NCBI GenBank assembly: GCA_964407695.1
Contig: CAYOWQ010000013.1
Location: 57,150-121,149, forward strand
From: CAYOWQ01 sp964407695
GTDB lineage: Bacteria > Planctomycetota > Phycisphaerae > Phycisphaerales > SM1A02
Length of the DNA stretch: 64,000 nucleotides
Direction: 5' to 3'
Position numbers and translations under genes: made by a program. The notes under the pieces are model-generated. The model saw only the letters and a program-made list of their open reading frames with translations, was not told the DNA's origin and did not search any database. Shown here one piece after another: positions 8,438-16,749 of this stretch; the stretch's first letter is position 1, and each line of letters begins with the position of its first letter.

Positions 8438-9415
8438 ATGCCTGACGCCATTGAGATCAAGGGCGCTGAGAAGCGCTTCGGCGCTACCCACGCCGTGCGC
8501 AACCTCAACCTCTGCGTGCCCCAGGGCAGCCTGTGCGGGTTCCTCGGCCCCAACGGCGCCGGCAAGAGCACCACGATCCGGATGATCATGTCGATCATCT
8601 ATCCCGATCAGGGCGAAATTCGCGTCCTCGGCGGCTCCGCCCTTCAGGCCAAGGATCGAATCGGCTACCTGCCCGAAGAGCGCGGCATCTATCGCAAGAT
8701 GCGGGTCGCCGAGTTCATCGCCTATATCGCCCGGCTCAAAGGCGTCGATTCCCGCGGGCTCGACACCCGCATTCGCACCTGGCTCGATCGCATCGGCCTG
8801 CCCGGCGTCGAGCGAAAGAAATGCCAGGAACTCTCCAAGGGCATGCAGCAGAAGGTGCAGTTCCTCGCGGCCATCATCCACGAGCCGGAACTTCTCATTC
8901 TCGATGAACCCTTCAGCGGCCTCGACCCGATGAACGCCGTCCTGCTGCGCGACCTCATCCGCGAGCAGCACCAGGCGGGCAGAACCATCATCTACTCCAC
9001 CCACGCCCTGCCGCAGGCGGAGGAGGTCTGTCAGCGGCTCTTCCTGATCAACCACGGCGTCAAGCTTCTCGACGCCACCATGGATGAGATCCGCGAGCGC
9101 TTCGACCCCCGCACCATCCGCGCGGAACTCAGTTCCGACGCCTGCGATCGCGATCGCGAAGCCGCGGCGGCCGTGGCCTCGGTTCGAGATATCCCCGGCG
9201 TGGAAACCGTCACCGCCGGCGGCGAAGGCCTCGAACTCATGCTCGCCGACAACGCCGACCCCCGGGCCATCATGCGCTCCCTGCTCGATGCCTGGCCGTT
9301 CCGCTCGGTCGAGCTTCGCCGCATCTCTCTCGAAGAAGTGTTCATCCGCCTCGTGCGCAGCGGCGAGGGTGTGGTCGCCGCCAACGAAGCCAAGGAAGCC
9401 CTCGCCCGCAGCTGA
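8438..9415 (+). CDS. ABC transporter ATP-binding protein (NatA/DUF4162 type)
   Basis: 325 residues. Walker A GPNGAGKSTT at about 39-48, the signature LSKGMQQKVQ at about 136, Walker B LLILDEPFSGLD at about 156-167, and the switch histidine in YSTHALPQAEEVC. The C-terminal ~80 residues match the DUF4162 extension of ABC-2 type exporters of the NatA/YhaQ type. It energises the membrane protein encoded 24 nt downstream. Substrate cannot be told; relatives export sodium or small molecules. Confidence 0.9.
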   Translation: MPDAIEIKGAEKRFGATHAVRNLNLCVPQGSLCGFLGPNGAGKSTTIRMIMSIIYPDQGEIRVLGGSALQAKDRIGYLPEERGIYRKMRVAEFIAYIARLKGVDSRGLDTRIRTWLDRIGLPGVERKKCQELSKGMQQKVQFLAAIIHEPELLILDEPFSGLDPMNAVLLRDLIREQHQAGRTIIYSTHALPQAEEVCQRLFLINHGVKLLDATMDEIRERFDPRTIRAELSSDACDRDREAAAAVASVRDIPGVETVTAGGEGLELMLADNADPRAIMRSLLDAWPFRSVELRRISLEEVFIRLVRSGEGVVAANEAKEALARS

Positions 9416-9439
9416 CCCCCGAAATCTGCACTTCTGTTC

Positions 9440-10873
9440 ATGCCTCGCCCCAACGCCTCAACTTCGCTCAGCCCCGCCAAGGTGCTCACCATCGCCTGGC
9501 GCGAGTTCAAGCACACCGCCCTTACCCGCGGGTTCATCTTCGGCGCGGTCATCGTGCCCGCGCTCATCACCGGTCTGGTGGCGATCATGCCGCTCCTGCT
9601 CAAGCCCAATGTCACCCCGCTGATCGGCGTGGTGAAAGTGGCGTCGGACGATCCCGCGCTGCTCCGCGCCCTCGAAATCGAAATCGATCCCAAGCGCCTG
9701 CTCGAACGCCGAGGCGCCCTCTTCCAGGAGCTCGCCGAATCAACCGATCTTGAATCCTCGCCCGTCGGCGGCGGCAATCCCGCCGAGAACGCCGCCAAGG
9801 CCGGCGAACTCATGAACGCCGTGGCTGCCGGTTCGGGCCGCATCAAGGTTGATCTGAAAGTAGAGGCCGCACCGCTTACCGCCGTCGACGACCTCAAGGC
9901 CCAACTCCGCAAGGGCGAGATCGTCGCCCTGATCATCTGCCCGGCCGATTCGCCGTCGGAACCATCCGCCTCAACCCCGGCGACGTCTTCCCCCTGCCAC
10001 CTCCTCGTCGGCGAGGATTCGCCGCCCAACCACAACTCGATCCTCGAACGGGTGCTCGCCGATGCGCTGGTGCGCGTGCGGGCCGATCGCGCGGGGCAGG
10101 ATGTCGACGAACTCCGCAACCTGGTGCGCACCCCCGACGTCTCGGTGCAGCGACTCACCGCCGCCGGGGGCGCGGTCGAGGAGAACCGCGCTGCCCGCAC
10201 GCTCATCCCCATGGGCTTCATGATGCTGTTGTGGATCTCCACCTTCGTCAGCGCCAACTACCTGCTCACCACCACCATCGAGGAAAAGTCCAACAAGGTG
10301 ATGGAGGTCCTGCTCTCAGCCGTCAGCCCGATGGAGCTGCTCACCGGCAAGATTCTCGGCCAGGCGCTGGTCTCCACGCTCATGATGCTGCTCTACGCGG
10401 CCACCGCCGGCGCTGCCCTTTCCGCGCTCGCGGTGATGAACCTGATCCACCCGATCCAGGTGCTGTGGTTCATCTGCTTCTTCATCATGGCCTACTTCAT
10501 GATCGCCTCGATCATGGCGGGCGTGGGCAGCGCGGTGAACGATCTCCATGAGGCCCAGAGCCTGATCGCGCCGGCCATGATGTCGATGATCATCCCGCTC
10601 ATCCTCTGGCCGATCATCGCGGAAAATCCCAACGGCCTCCTCGGCACCGTGATGAGCTTCGTGCCCCCCGTGGCCCCGTTCATCATGATCCTTCGGCTCA
10701 CCGCCGCCAGCGAGCAGGCCCCCCTGTGGCAGACGCTCCTGGCCCTCATCTGGGGCTACGGCTGCATGATCGGCATGATCTGGCTGGCCTCGCGCATCTT
10801 CCGCGTGGGCGTGCTCATGACCGGAAAGCCGCCGACACCGCTGGAACTCATCCGCTGGGCGCGATACCGCTGA
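9440..10873 (+). CDS. ABC-2 type transporter permease (NatB-like)
   Basis: 477 residues. One N-terminal membrane segment (about 30-52, GFIFGAVIVPALITGLVAIM), a large extracytoplasmic region (about 55-255), then five or six membrane segments between about 258 and 455 with the family motif TTTIEEKSNKVMEVLLSAVSP just after the second segment. This is the ABC-2 membrane subunit of the NatB/YhaP type and forms the exporter with the preceding ATPase. The order LolA-like protein, ATPase, permease on one strand with gaps of 18 and 24 nt suggests one operon. Confidence 0.88.
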   Translation: MPRPNASTSLSPAKVLTIAWREFKHTALTRGFIFGAVIVPALITGLVAIMPLLLKPNVTPLIGVVKVASDDPALLRALEIEIDPKRLLERRGALFQELAESTDLESSPVGGGNPAENAAKAGELMNAVAAGSGRIKVDLKVEAAPLTAVDDLKAQLRKGEIVALIICPADSPSEPSASTPATSSPCHLLVGEDSPPNHNSILERVLADALVRVRADRAGQDVDELRNLVRTPDVSVQRLTAAGGAVEENRAARTLIPMGFMMLLWISTFVSANYLLTTTIEEKSNKVMEVLLSAVSPMELLTGKILGQALVSTLMMLLYAATAGAALSALAVMNLIHPIQVLWFICFFIMAYFMIASIMAGVGSAVNDLHEAQSLIAPAMMSMIIPLILWPIIAENPNGLLGTVMSFVPPVAPFIMILRLTAASEQAPLWQTLLALIWGYGCMIGMIWLASRIFRVGVLMTGKPPTPLELIRWARYR

Positions 10874-10931
10874 ATCTCAACCCCCGCGCTGCCAACTCCC
10901 CCGGCAACAATCCCGCAAAATGCCATCCGCC

Positions 10932-10951
10932 GCCTTGGCTTCGGCCGAGGC
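10932..10951 (+). other. UUCG-loop hairpin, copy 1 of 3
   Basis: An 8-bp stem GCCTTGGC/GCCGAGGC with a TTCG tetraloop; one pair is a G-U wobble. It lies 55 nt upstream of the first HAF/dockerin gene and is repeated with a perfect stem in the two other copies. No T-run follows, so it is more likely an mRNA 5' structure than an intrinsic terminator. Confidence 0.6.
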
Positions 10952-11005
10952 CGAGGTATTGTTCTCTCGACGGAACCGTTCCGGCGTTTCTCACGGAGTG
11001 TGGTG

Positions 11006-12256
11006 ATGCGTGTCCTTGTGCGGGTGGTTCTGGTCGGGTTCTCAGCCCTGTTCCTGCGAGCGTCGGCCGTGTTTGCCGACACCTGCAATCCTCCGGCGTG
11101 CCCGCCCCAATATGTCTTGGAAGTTGCCGTGGCCAAGCCGTCATGTCCGCCGCCGGGTGAGGTTACACTTGTGCCATTGGCCCTCAGCAACCTGCGCCAT
11201 GCCTGTGGGTACCACACCGATTGCGGACTTTCGCAGACGTCCAAGGAGTTTTCCTTCTTCTGGTCTCCGGGCACTGGGTTGGTCACGTTGCCGATTTCCG
11301 AACCCTACAAGAATTCCCGGGCCAACGATGTGAATGATCTGGATCAGGTGTGTGGGAATCTGGTCGAAGGCGTGGGGGAAAAGCCTGGCGCCGCCTATCG
11401 CTGGGAGGATGGCGAGCTCACGCTGATTCCTCCGCCCGAAGGTTGGATGGCAGCGAGAGGCCTCGCCATCAACAACAAGGGCTGGGTGGTCGGTGAACTG
11501 ATCCTGACCGGGCAGGGCAACCCCAATGGGGCCTTCTTCTGGGATGGACGCACCACCACGGTCATCCTTCCGCCGGTGGGCAGTCGCTGCAGCCTGAGCG
11601 ACATTAACGACGACGGCGTCGCCGTCGGGTGGACCGGCGACTCGCCGAATAGGCAAGCCTTCACATGGAAGGCAGGCAAGGTGGAATTGCTGGGCACGCC
11701 GAAGGGGCTGGCCTCAGCCCGGCCTAGCGCCATCAATAATGAAGGCACGATCGTGGGGTCGGGTGGGTACAACGACCGGTCCGGCGTGGGCATCGCCAGG
11801 GCGATCATGCTCAAGCAGGGCGAATGGTCCGTGTATCCACCTTTGCCGCCCCAAACGTGGAGTAATGGATACTCGGTCGCTTTCGACAACCTATTCCTTG
11901 GGATATCTGTCAATCCGGGAGCCACAACAAACCTGCTTTGGATTGGCGGCGAGCCATTCGATCTTCAGGCCGCGATCGAGGCAGATGGAACGATCGATCT
12001 TTCCGGGAGCCCCGGGCGATTGAATGATCTTGGTGACTTCGTGGGCAAGGCTTCTTCCGGCGGTGTCTCCGGCTTCGTCATCATGAAGCGCCTGCCCTGC
12101 CGCATGGCCGATCTCGATTGCAGCCACGCGGTGGACGGCGATGACCTCGGCATTCTGCTCAACGAGTGGGGCAAGGCCCGCTCCAGCGCTGATCTGGATG
12201 CCAACGGCACCGTCGACGGCGGCGACCTCGGTCTGCTGCTCGCGGATTGGGGGTAG
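11006..12256 (+). CDS. Secreted HAF-repeat protein with dockerin-like tail, copy 1
   Basis: 416 residues from the ATG at 11006, which has GGAG 7 nt upstream. Signal peptide MRVLVRVVLVGFSALFLRAS then a Cys/Pro-rich start (CNPPACPP). The body has repeats of the HAF type, each with an I/L-N-(D/N)-x-G-x-(V/A)-x-G core: INNKGWVVGE, INDDGVAVGW, INNEGTIVGS, LNDLGDFVGK. The C-terminus carries two dockerin-like calcium-binding units (DLDCSHAVDGDDLGILLNEW and DANGTVDGGDLGLLLADWG). Such tails are common on exported planctomycete proteins, probably for surface attachment or assembly, but their partner is not established. It is the first of two tandem paralogues. Confidence 0.8.
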   Translation: MRVLVRVVLVGFSALFLRASAVFADTCNPPACPPQYVLEVAVAKPSCPPPGEVTLVPLALSNLRHACGYHTDCGLSQTSKEFSFFWSPGTGLVTLPISEPYKNSRANDVNDLDQVCGNLVEGVGEKPGAAYRWEDGELTLIPPPEGWMAARGLAINNKGWVVGELILTGQGNPNGAFFWDGRTTTVILPPVGSRCSLSDINDDGVAVGWTGDSPNRQAFTWKAGKVELLGTPKGLASARPSAINNEGTIVGSGGYNDRSGVGIARAIMLKQGEWSVYPPLPPQTWSNGYSVAFDNLFLGISVNPGATTNLLWIGGEPFDLQAAIEADGTIDLSGSPGRLNDLGDFVGKASSGGVSGFVIMKRLPCRMADLDCSHAVDGDDLGILLNEWGKARSSADLDANGTVDGGDLGLLLADWG

Positions 12257-12378
12257 AGGCGCGGAGGCCTCAACCTCTCAGGCTGGGGACCTCCGCCGAT
12301 TTCAACCATCGATGCCCGAGTCCCTGCAGCAACAATCCCGCAAAATGCCATCCGCCGCCTTGGCTTCGGCCAAGGCCG
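12065..12378 (+). repeat. 314-bp direct repeat, left copy
   Basis: Covers the dockerin-tail coding end of the first HAF gene, its stop, the following spacer and the UUCG hairpin. It is identical base for base to 13490-13803, 1425 bp further on. Confidence 0.9.
12357..12376 (+). other. UUCG-loop hairpin, copy 2 of 3
   Basis: Perfect 8-bp stem GCCTTGGC/GCCAAGGC closed by TTCG, 55 nt upstream of the second HAF/dockerin gene, at the same place as in copy 1. Confidence 0.65.
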
Positions 12379-12430
12379 AGGTATTGTTCCCTCGACGGAA
12401 CCGTTCCGGCGATTCTCACGGAGTGTGGTG

Positions 12431-13681
12431 ATGCGTGTCCTTGTGCGGGTGGTTCTGGTCGGGTTCTCAGCCCTGTTCCTGCGAGCGCCGGCTGTTGTGG
12501 CCGACACCTGCAATCCTCCGGCGTGCCCGCCCAAATATGAACTCATTGTCGCGGTGGCGCCGTCCTCGTGCCCGCCGCCGTGGGACGTAAGCCTTCAGCC
12601 GCATGCGCTCAGCAATCTGGACCATGTCTGCGGTCATCACGCTGGCTGCGACTTCGGCCAGTCTGCCCCGGATTTCTCCTTTTTCTGGTCTCCCAAATCC
12701 GGCCTTGTCACCCTGCCAACACCCGCGCCGTACAAGAACTCCCGGGCCAACGATGTGAATGATCTGGATCAGGTGTGCGGAAATCTGGTAATCGGGCTGC
12801 AGGATACACCAGGCGTTGCCTACGTCTGGAAAGATGGCAACTACACGCTGATTCCTCCGCCCGAAGGCTGGATGGCAGCGCGGGGCCTCGCCATCAACAA
12901 CAAGGGCTGGGTGGTGGGCGAACTGATCAAGACCGGTCAGGCCAATCCCAACGGCGCCTTCTTCTGGGATGGCACCACAACGACCGTGATCGAGCCGCCA
13001 GAGGGCTCTCGCTGCAGTATCAGCGTTATCGATGATGAAGGTCTGGCCGTGGGCTGGACGGGTAATTCACCGAACCTTCAGCTCTTCACGTGGAAAGGGG
13101 GAAAGGTGGAACTGCTTGGCAAGCCTGACGGCTGGAATTCAGCACGCCCGACCGGCATCAATGACACCGGGACTATTGTCGGCTGGGGTGGCCATCCCGA
13201 CGGAACCGAGATCGGAACTGCCGAGGCCTTTACATGGAATGCGGGCACATGGACCGTACTGCCCCCTCTCTATCCAGGTCAACGCAGCCATGCATACTCA
13301 ATCACGTTCGATGGGCTGGTCGTAGGTACCTCTGATTTCCTGCCCCCTCCTCTAAACACCCTTTGGGTGGGTGGTCAGCCATTCAACCTTCAGAGCATCA
13401 TCGAGGCCGACGGAACGATCGATATCGCCAGCACCGGCGCTCGCTTGAATGACTTGGGAGATTTCCTCTGTGACGGTTCGTCTGGCGGCGTCTCCGGCTT
13501 CGTCATCATGAAGCGCCTGCCCTGCCGCATGGCCGATCTCGATTGCAGCCACGCGGTGGACGGCGATGACCTCGGCATTCTGCTCAACGAGTGGGGCAAG
13601 GCCCGCTCCAGCGCTGATCTGGATGCCAACGGCACCGTCGACGGCGGCGACCTCGGTCTGCTGCTCGCGGATTGGGGGTAG
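12431..13681 (+). CDS. Secreted HAF-repeat protein with dockerin-like tail, copy 2
   Basis: 416 residues, a tandem paralogue of the preceding gene at an offset of exactly 1425 bp. The promoter-proximal 5' region and signal peptide are nearly identical, the central HAF repeats have diverged (INDTGTIVGWGGHPDGTEIG against INNEGTIVGSGGYNDRSGVG), and the last 64 residues with the two dockerin-like units are identical. Identical ends around a diverged core suggest gene conversion or selection on the leader and tail. The same ATG/GGAG arrangement is used. Function unknown; a surface or matrix protein is likely. Confidence 0.8.
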   Translation: MRVLVRVVLVGFSALFLRAPAVVADTCNPPACPPKYELIVAVAPSSCPPPWDVSLQPHALSNLDHVCGHHAGCDFGQSAPDFSFFWSPKSGLVTLPTPAPYKNSRANDVNDLDQVCGNLVIGLQDTPGVAYVWKDGNYTLIPPPEGWMAARGLAINNKGWVVGELIKTGQANPNGAFFWDGTTTTVIEPPEGSRCSISVIDDEGLAVGWTGNSPNLQLFTWKGGKVELLGKPDGWNSARPTGINDTGTIVGWGGHPDGTEIGTAEAFTWNAGTWTVLPPLYPGQRSHAYSITFDGLVVGTSDFLPPPLNTLWVGGQPFNLQSIIEADGTIDIASTGARLNDLGDFLCDGSSGGVSGFVIMKRLPCRMADLDCSHAVDGDDLGILLNEWGKARSSADLDANGTVDGGDLGLLLADWG

Positions 13682-13803
13682 AGGCGCGGAGGCCTCAACC
13701 TCTCAGGCTGGGGACCTCCGCCGATTTCAACCATCGATGCCCGAGTCCCTGCAGCAACAATCCCGCAAAATGCCATCCGCCGCCTTGGCTTCGGCCAAGG
13801 CCG
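13490..13803 (+). repeat. 314-bp direct repeat, right copy
   Basis: Identical to 12065-12378. Recombination between the two copies would remove precisely one HAF gene, leaving an intact one. Confidence 0.9.
13782..13801 (+). other. UUCG-loop hairpin, copy 3 of 3
   Basis: The same hairpin with a perfect 8-bp stem, here downstream of the second HAF gene and not followed by another copy of that gene. The sequence diverges directly after it, so this is the end of the duplicated unit. Confidence 0.6.
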
Positions 13804-13961
13804 GGGTGTCCCCGCCACCTGGCCATACGGTGCGATCGTCAAGATAGGATGAATTGTCAGATTTCTTTGCCACGGGCGCAGGATATTGAACTTCCCGTCG
13901 TATCTTTCTCGTGTTGGGTTGTTTCTTCCCCTTCCCTAGCCCCGAATCGGGGCGCATATTT

Positions 13962-15758
13962 ATGAGACAAGCTGTGATCCGGAACTCCGCTTTCAAGGCT
14001 GTAGCGATTGCCGTTGGGGCAACTTGTGTAGGACTGCCCATGTCAACTGCAGCAGCTCAGACAACTCCACTTCCGTACCAATTTATCGACCTCGGACCCA
14101 CACCCTTCGTTCCCGGCGTCCTGTCCAACCGCGTGGCATCGCATCGATTTGGAATCAACTCAAAAGGCTGGGTCGCATATACCCGGCTGGTCAACGGAGT
14201 TCCTCACGCCTATTTGTTCGTTCCTCAGGACGACACAATGACCACATCGATCGCGCCGGGATTCTACGATTTACACACCCTTGGCGGCCTCGGGAGCAAT
14301 GATGAAAGTTGGGCTTCTGACGTTTCAGACGACGGCATTGTGATTGGCTCAGTTGCTGTAGGGACAGGCATCGCGTCGGTCTCTGAGGCCACGATCTGGA
14401 GTCCCGATACGGGGTCGTTCGACATGCAGTCGATACACGCAAGCTCGATCCTCGACAACACCACACCGTACGACACGGCCGATCCCCACCAGAGTTACGG
14501 AATTGCGCTCACAAATGGCGCCCTAGGGGATGACCCGGTCGCTGTCGGATTCGTGTTCGTAGACCGCTGTGAAAGCGGGGAGGACGACAACGGTGAATAT
14601 TATTGGGGATTCTCCGCTGAAATCCCATCGTCGGGGCCGCCCTCTGCCTTCTACGCATTGATACCCAACGGCGGGTACGCTGTTGGGACAAGCCAAGAGA
14701 GCTTCGGATTTGATGTAAACGAATCCGTACGGGCGGTTGGAGGAGAGGATGGCAGACAAGGAAATGGTTCTGAACCTGAAGACTGCCTCAACTCATTGAA
14801 TTTCAGTGATTGCTATACGGACGGTAATGACAATCCGGATGAACCTCTGGCGTGGGATGCATCGCCGACGCCCTCTGGACCAGATGCGATGGATCAGATA
14901 CCTGACCCGAGTGGTCCCGACCGTGGGTCTGCCGCCTTTGGTGTGAATGATGCAGACATCGCCGTTGGATATGGTCGCATAGTCGTCGAAGAGCAAGGAT
15001 GCGTTCGTCGAGCAACGTACTACGCCACGACAGCAGCCACCCAGAGCCCGCTTGTGCTAGGTGACACCATGCCTTCTGGGCAATCGGCAAACGAAAGTGA
15101 GTCAAACGCAGTTAATGAACCTGATGAAGACGATTGCGTATCTATCGTAGGAGGAGATCGGACAGCCATTGTTGGATTGATTTGGCATGGCGATGGCTCG
15201 ACATTCTGCGTAGAGAATCTGGACGACATTACCTATATCTGTGGCTCACCTGGTGATGGTGAAACTATTCTCGATGCTCATGATATCAATGACGATCGAT
15301 TCATCGTAGGTATCATGCTCTGGTCGGACGAAGGGTCCCATCTCGAATACCCTGCGGTGCTCATCACAACCGCAGGGGACATCTCTGGTTCATCGACAGG
15401 TGTTGGAGATCTCCTCGTTGATGGTGCTGATCTTGGCATCGTGCTTACAGATTGGGGGATGAGTTCATCTGCGTTTGCACCATTGAGCGCTGATATCAAC
15501 TGCGACGGCACGGTTGACGGTGCCGACTCAGGAATCGTGCTATCGAACTGGCTCACAACTCCGCCCGCGATTTGCGAATGCGGTGAGGAGTCGCTAGCGG
15601 CTCGTTCTCAATCGAGTTATTCTGAGGAAGCGTTCCTTGCTGCCATTGAAGATGCCGGATTCTTGTCAATCGAAGATGCTTCGGAATGGGCTTCCACGGC
15701 TTCACGAGGAGAGCTCAATGCACTTGGTGAGCTGCTGTTGGTTCTCATGAATTCGTAA
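13962..15758 (+). CDS. Large secreted HAF-repeat protein with dockerin-like tail
   Basis: 598 residues from the ATG at 13962 (MRQAVIRNSAFKAVAIAVGA, a signal peptide ending near TAAAQT). The frame is open 17 codons upstream, but that part is not signal-like. HAF-like units include INSKGWVAYTR, VSDDGIVIGS and VNDADIAVGYG. Two dockerin-like units (VDGADLGIVLTDWG, NCDGTVDGADSGIVLSNW) are followed by a helical C-terminal extension (EEAFLAAIEDAGFLSIEDAS) that resembles the tail of the decayed gene at 48.5 kb. Its codons are visibly AT-richer than those of the neighbouring HAF genes, which suggests a different history. No enzyme motif is visible. Confidence 0.75.
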   Translation: MRQAVIRNSAFKAVAIAVGATCVGLPMSTAAAQTTPLPYQFIDLGPTPFVPGVLSNRVASHRFGINSKGWVAYTRLVNGVPHAYLFVPQDDTMTTSIAPGFYDLHTLGGLGSNDESWASDVSDDGIVIGSVAVGTGIASVSEATIWSPDTGSFDMQSIHASSILDNTTPYDTADPHQSYGIALTNGALGDDPVAVGFVFVDRCESGEDDNGEYYWGFSAEIPSSGPPSAFYALIPNGGYAVGTSQESFGFDVNESVRAVGGEDGRQGNGSEPEDCLNSLNFSDCYTDGNDNPDEPLAWDASPTPSGPDAMDQIPDPSGPDRGSAAFGVNDADIAVGYGRIVVEEQGCVRRATYYATTAATQSPLVLGDTMPSGQSANESESNAVNEPDEDDCVSIVGGDRTAIVGLIWHGDGSTFCVENLDDITYICGSPGDGETILDAHDINDDRFIVGIMLWSDEGSHLEYPAVLITTAGDISGSSTGVGDLLVDGADLGIVLTDWGMSSSAFAPLSADINCDGTVDGADSGIVLSNWLTTPPAICECGEESLAARSQSSYSEEAFLAAIEDAGFLSIEDASEWASTASRGELNALGELLLVLMNS

Positions 15759-15769
15759 CTTTGTGACTA

Positions 15770-15799
15770 ACAGTCACTTGCCTAACAGCAGGTGACTGT
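15770..15799 (+). other. Strong hairpin between two secreted-protein genes
   Basis: A 12-bp stem (ACAGTCACTTGC pairing with GCAGGTGACTGT, one G-U) and a 6-nt loop lie between the stop at 15758 and the next start. Only a short ATTTGG follows, so this could be a weak terminator or an mRNA-processing/stability element. Confidence 0.55.
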
Positions 15800-15813
15800 A
15801 TTTGGAGACAAAT

Positions 15814-16401
15814 ATGAAGAATCTACCTGCCTATGGATTGATGTTGGCGTCAATATTGTCCAATCATGCTCTGGGGTCGTTTGTGACCTACAAGAATGAT
15901 AAACAAGGATGGATTGATGCCGTCGGCGCAAACTATACAACTCTGGACTTTAACTTCGGGCAGTCGGTCATTCTGTCTGACCAATATGCATCCTTAGGAG
16001 TGGTCTTTCCAGAATCTGATGACAATACATGGAAGAACGATGGCTCTTTCCTCAATGATGGGTGGGGAGTGAAAGGGGGACTTGGTAACCCGGGAACAAT
16101 TACGCTCCAGTTTCTTACTCCCCAGAATTGGTTGGCGATGGAATACCCGGGCCTGCTGCAGATTGACCTATTCTATCAAGACAAACTCATATTCAGCGCC
16201 ACGGGGCCGATTCAACCAACTCTGTCGCCGAAGTTCTTCGGACTGGTGGGATTACCCAGCTTTGATAAAGCTGTGCTGTCCAATCCCTTTAATGGTTGGG
16301 TCAACTGTGACGACATCTACTTTGGCGCTCCGATTCCTGGTCCCGCTGGACTGACTGCATTTGCTGTGCTAGGACTATTGATACGCAATCGACGTCGATG
16401 A
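15814..16401 (+). CDS. Short exported protein with PGP-type C-terminal sorting signal
   Basis: 195 residues from the ATG at 15814 (GGAG 8 nt upstream). Signal peptide MKNLPAYGLMLASILSNHAL; a beta-rich middle with FNFGQSVILSDQYASLGVVF, a pattern common in small PEP-CTERM-type proteins; and a C-terminal tripartite signal PIPGPAGLTAFAVLGLLIRN followed by RRR. This Pro-Gly-Pro, hydrophobic, Arg-cluster end is the planctomycete variant of PEP-CTERM, normally processed by an exosortase, which is not in this window. Function unknown. Base composition is as AT-rich as that of the preceding gene. Confidence 0.75.
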   Translation: MKNLPAYGLMLASILSNHALGSFVTYKNDKQGWIDAVGANYTTLDFNFGQSVILSDQYASLGVVFPESDDNTWKNDGSFLNDGWGVKGGLGNPGTITLQFLTPQNWLAMEYPGLLQIDLFYQDKLIFSATGPIQPTLSPKFFGLVGLPSFDKAVLSNPFNGWVNCDDIYFGAPIPGPAGLTAFAVLGLLIRNRRR

Positions 16402-16607
16402 CCCAAAAATCACAACCGTATCGGTTCCAGGATGCGAACGGTCAACCTCTACCAGAATAGGTGCATCAATGTTTGCTTCCGGAGATCAAGCTCAGAGCCA
16501 CACCTTGCGGGCATTGACTACTGTGCTTAGTCCGACGTCGTAGGTCGATAATCTGATTCTTCAGATTCATTCACTATGCTGTCAATAGCTATCGCTGACC
16601 CCCGGAA

Positions 16608-16648
16608 GCGCTCGGGTTGAGGCCTGCCTCGCCCGGACGTTTTTCTTT
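16608..16648 (+). terminator. Intrinsic terminator with conserved upstream box
   Basis: A GC-rich hairpin (CTCGGG..GAGGC / GCCTC.CCCGGA) runs straight into TTTTTCTTT. The 18 bases just before and into the stem, CTGACCCCCGGAAGCGCT (16595-16612), recur exactly in front of another terminator at 63350. It can serve the PGP-signal gene. Confidence 0.7.
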
Positions 16649-16661
16649 GTGGGAGTGGCCT

Positions 16662-16697
16662 TGACCTGCCCCCGTTTTCTGTACCGGGGGCAGGTCA
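16662..16697. repeat. 13-bp perfect inverted repeat, mobile-element-end-like
   Basis: TGACCTGCCCCCG and its exact complement are separated by TTTTCTGTAC. The TGACCTGCCCCC end resembles terminal inverted repeats of IS3-type elements brought together with no transposase between, as in palindrome-type nonautonomous elements. That identity is inference; the inverted repeat itself is certain. Confidence 0.5.
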
Positions 16698-16749
16698 CAC
16701 CTTGATCTCCTGTTCCGATAATCACCGGCGACGGCGGCGACGGGCCGCA

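Larger units (their letters stand above)
16402..16749. other. Intergenic stretch with terminator and inverted repeat
   Basis: No gene seen. The stretch holds a 7-bp hairpin AATCTGA-TTCT-TCAGATT (16550-16567), an intrinsic terminator and a 13-bp inverted repeat, the last two listed separately. Confidence 0.6.
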
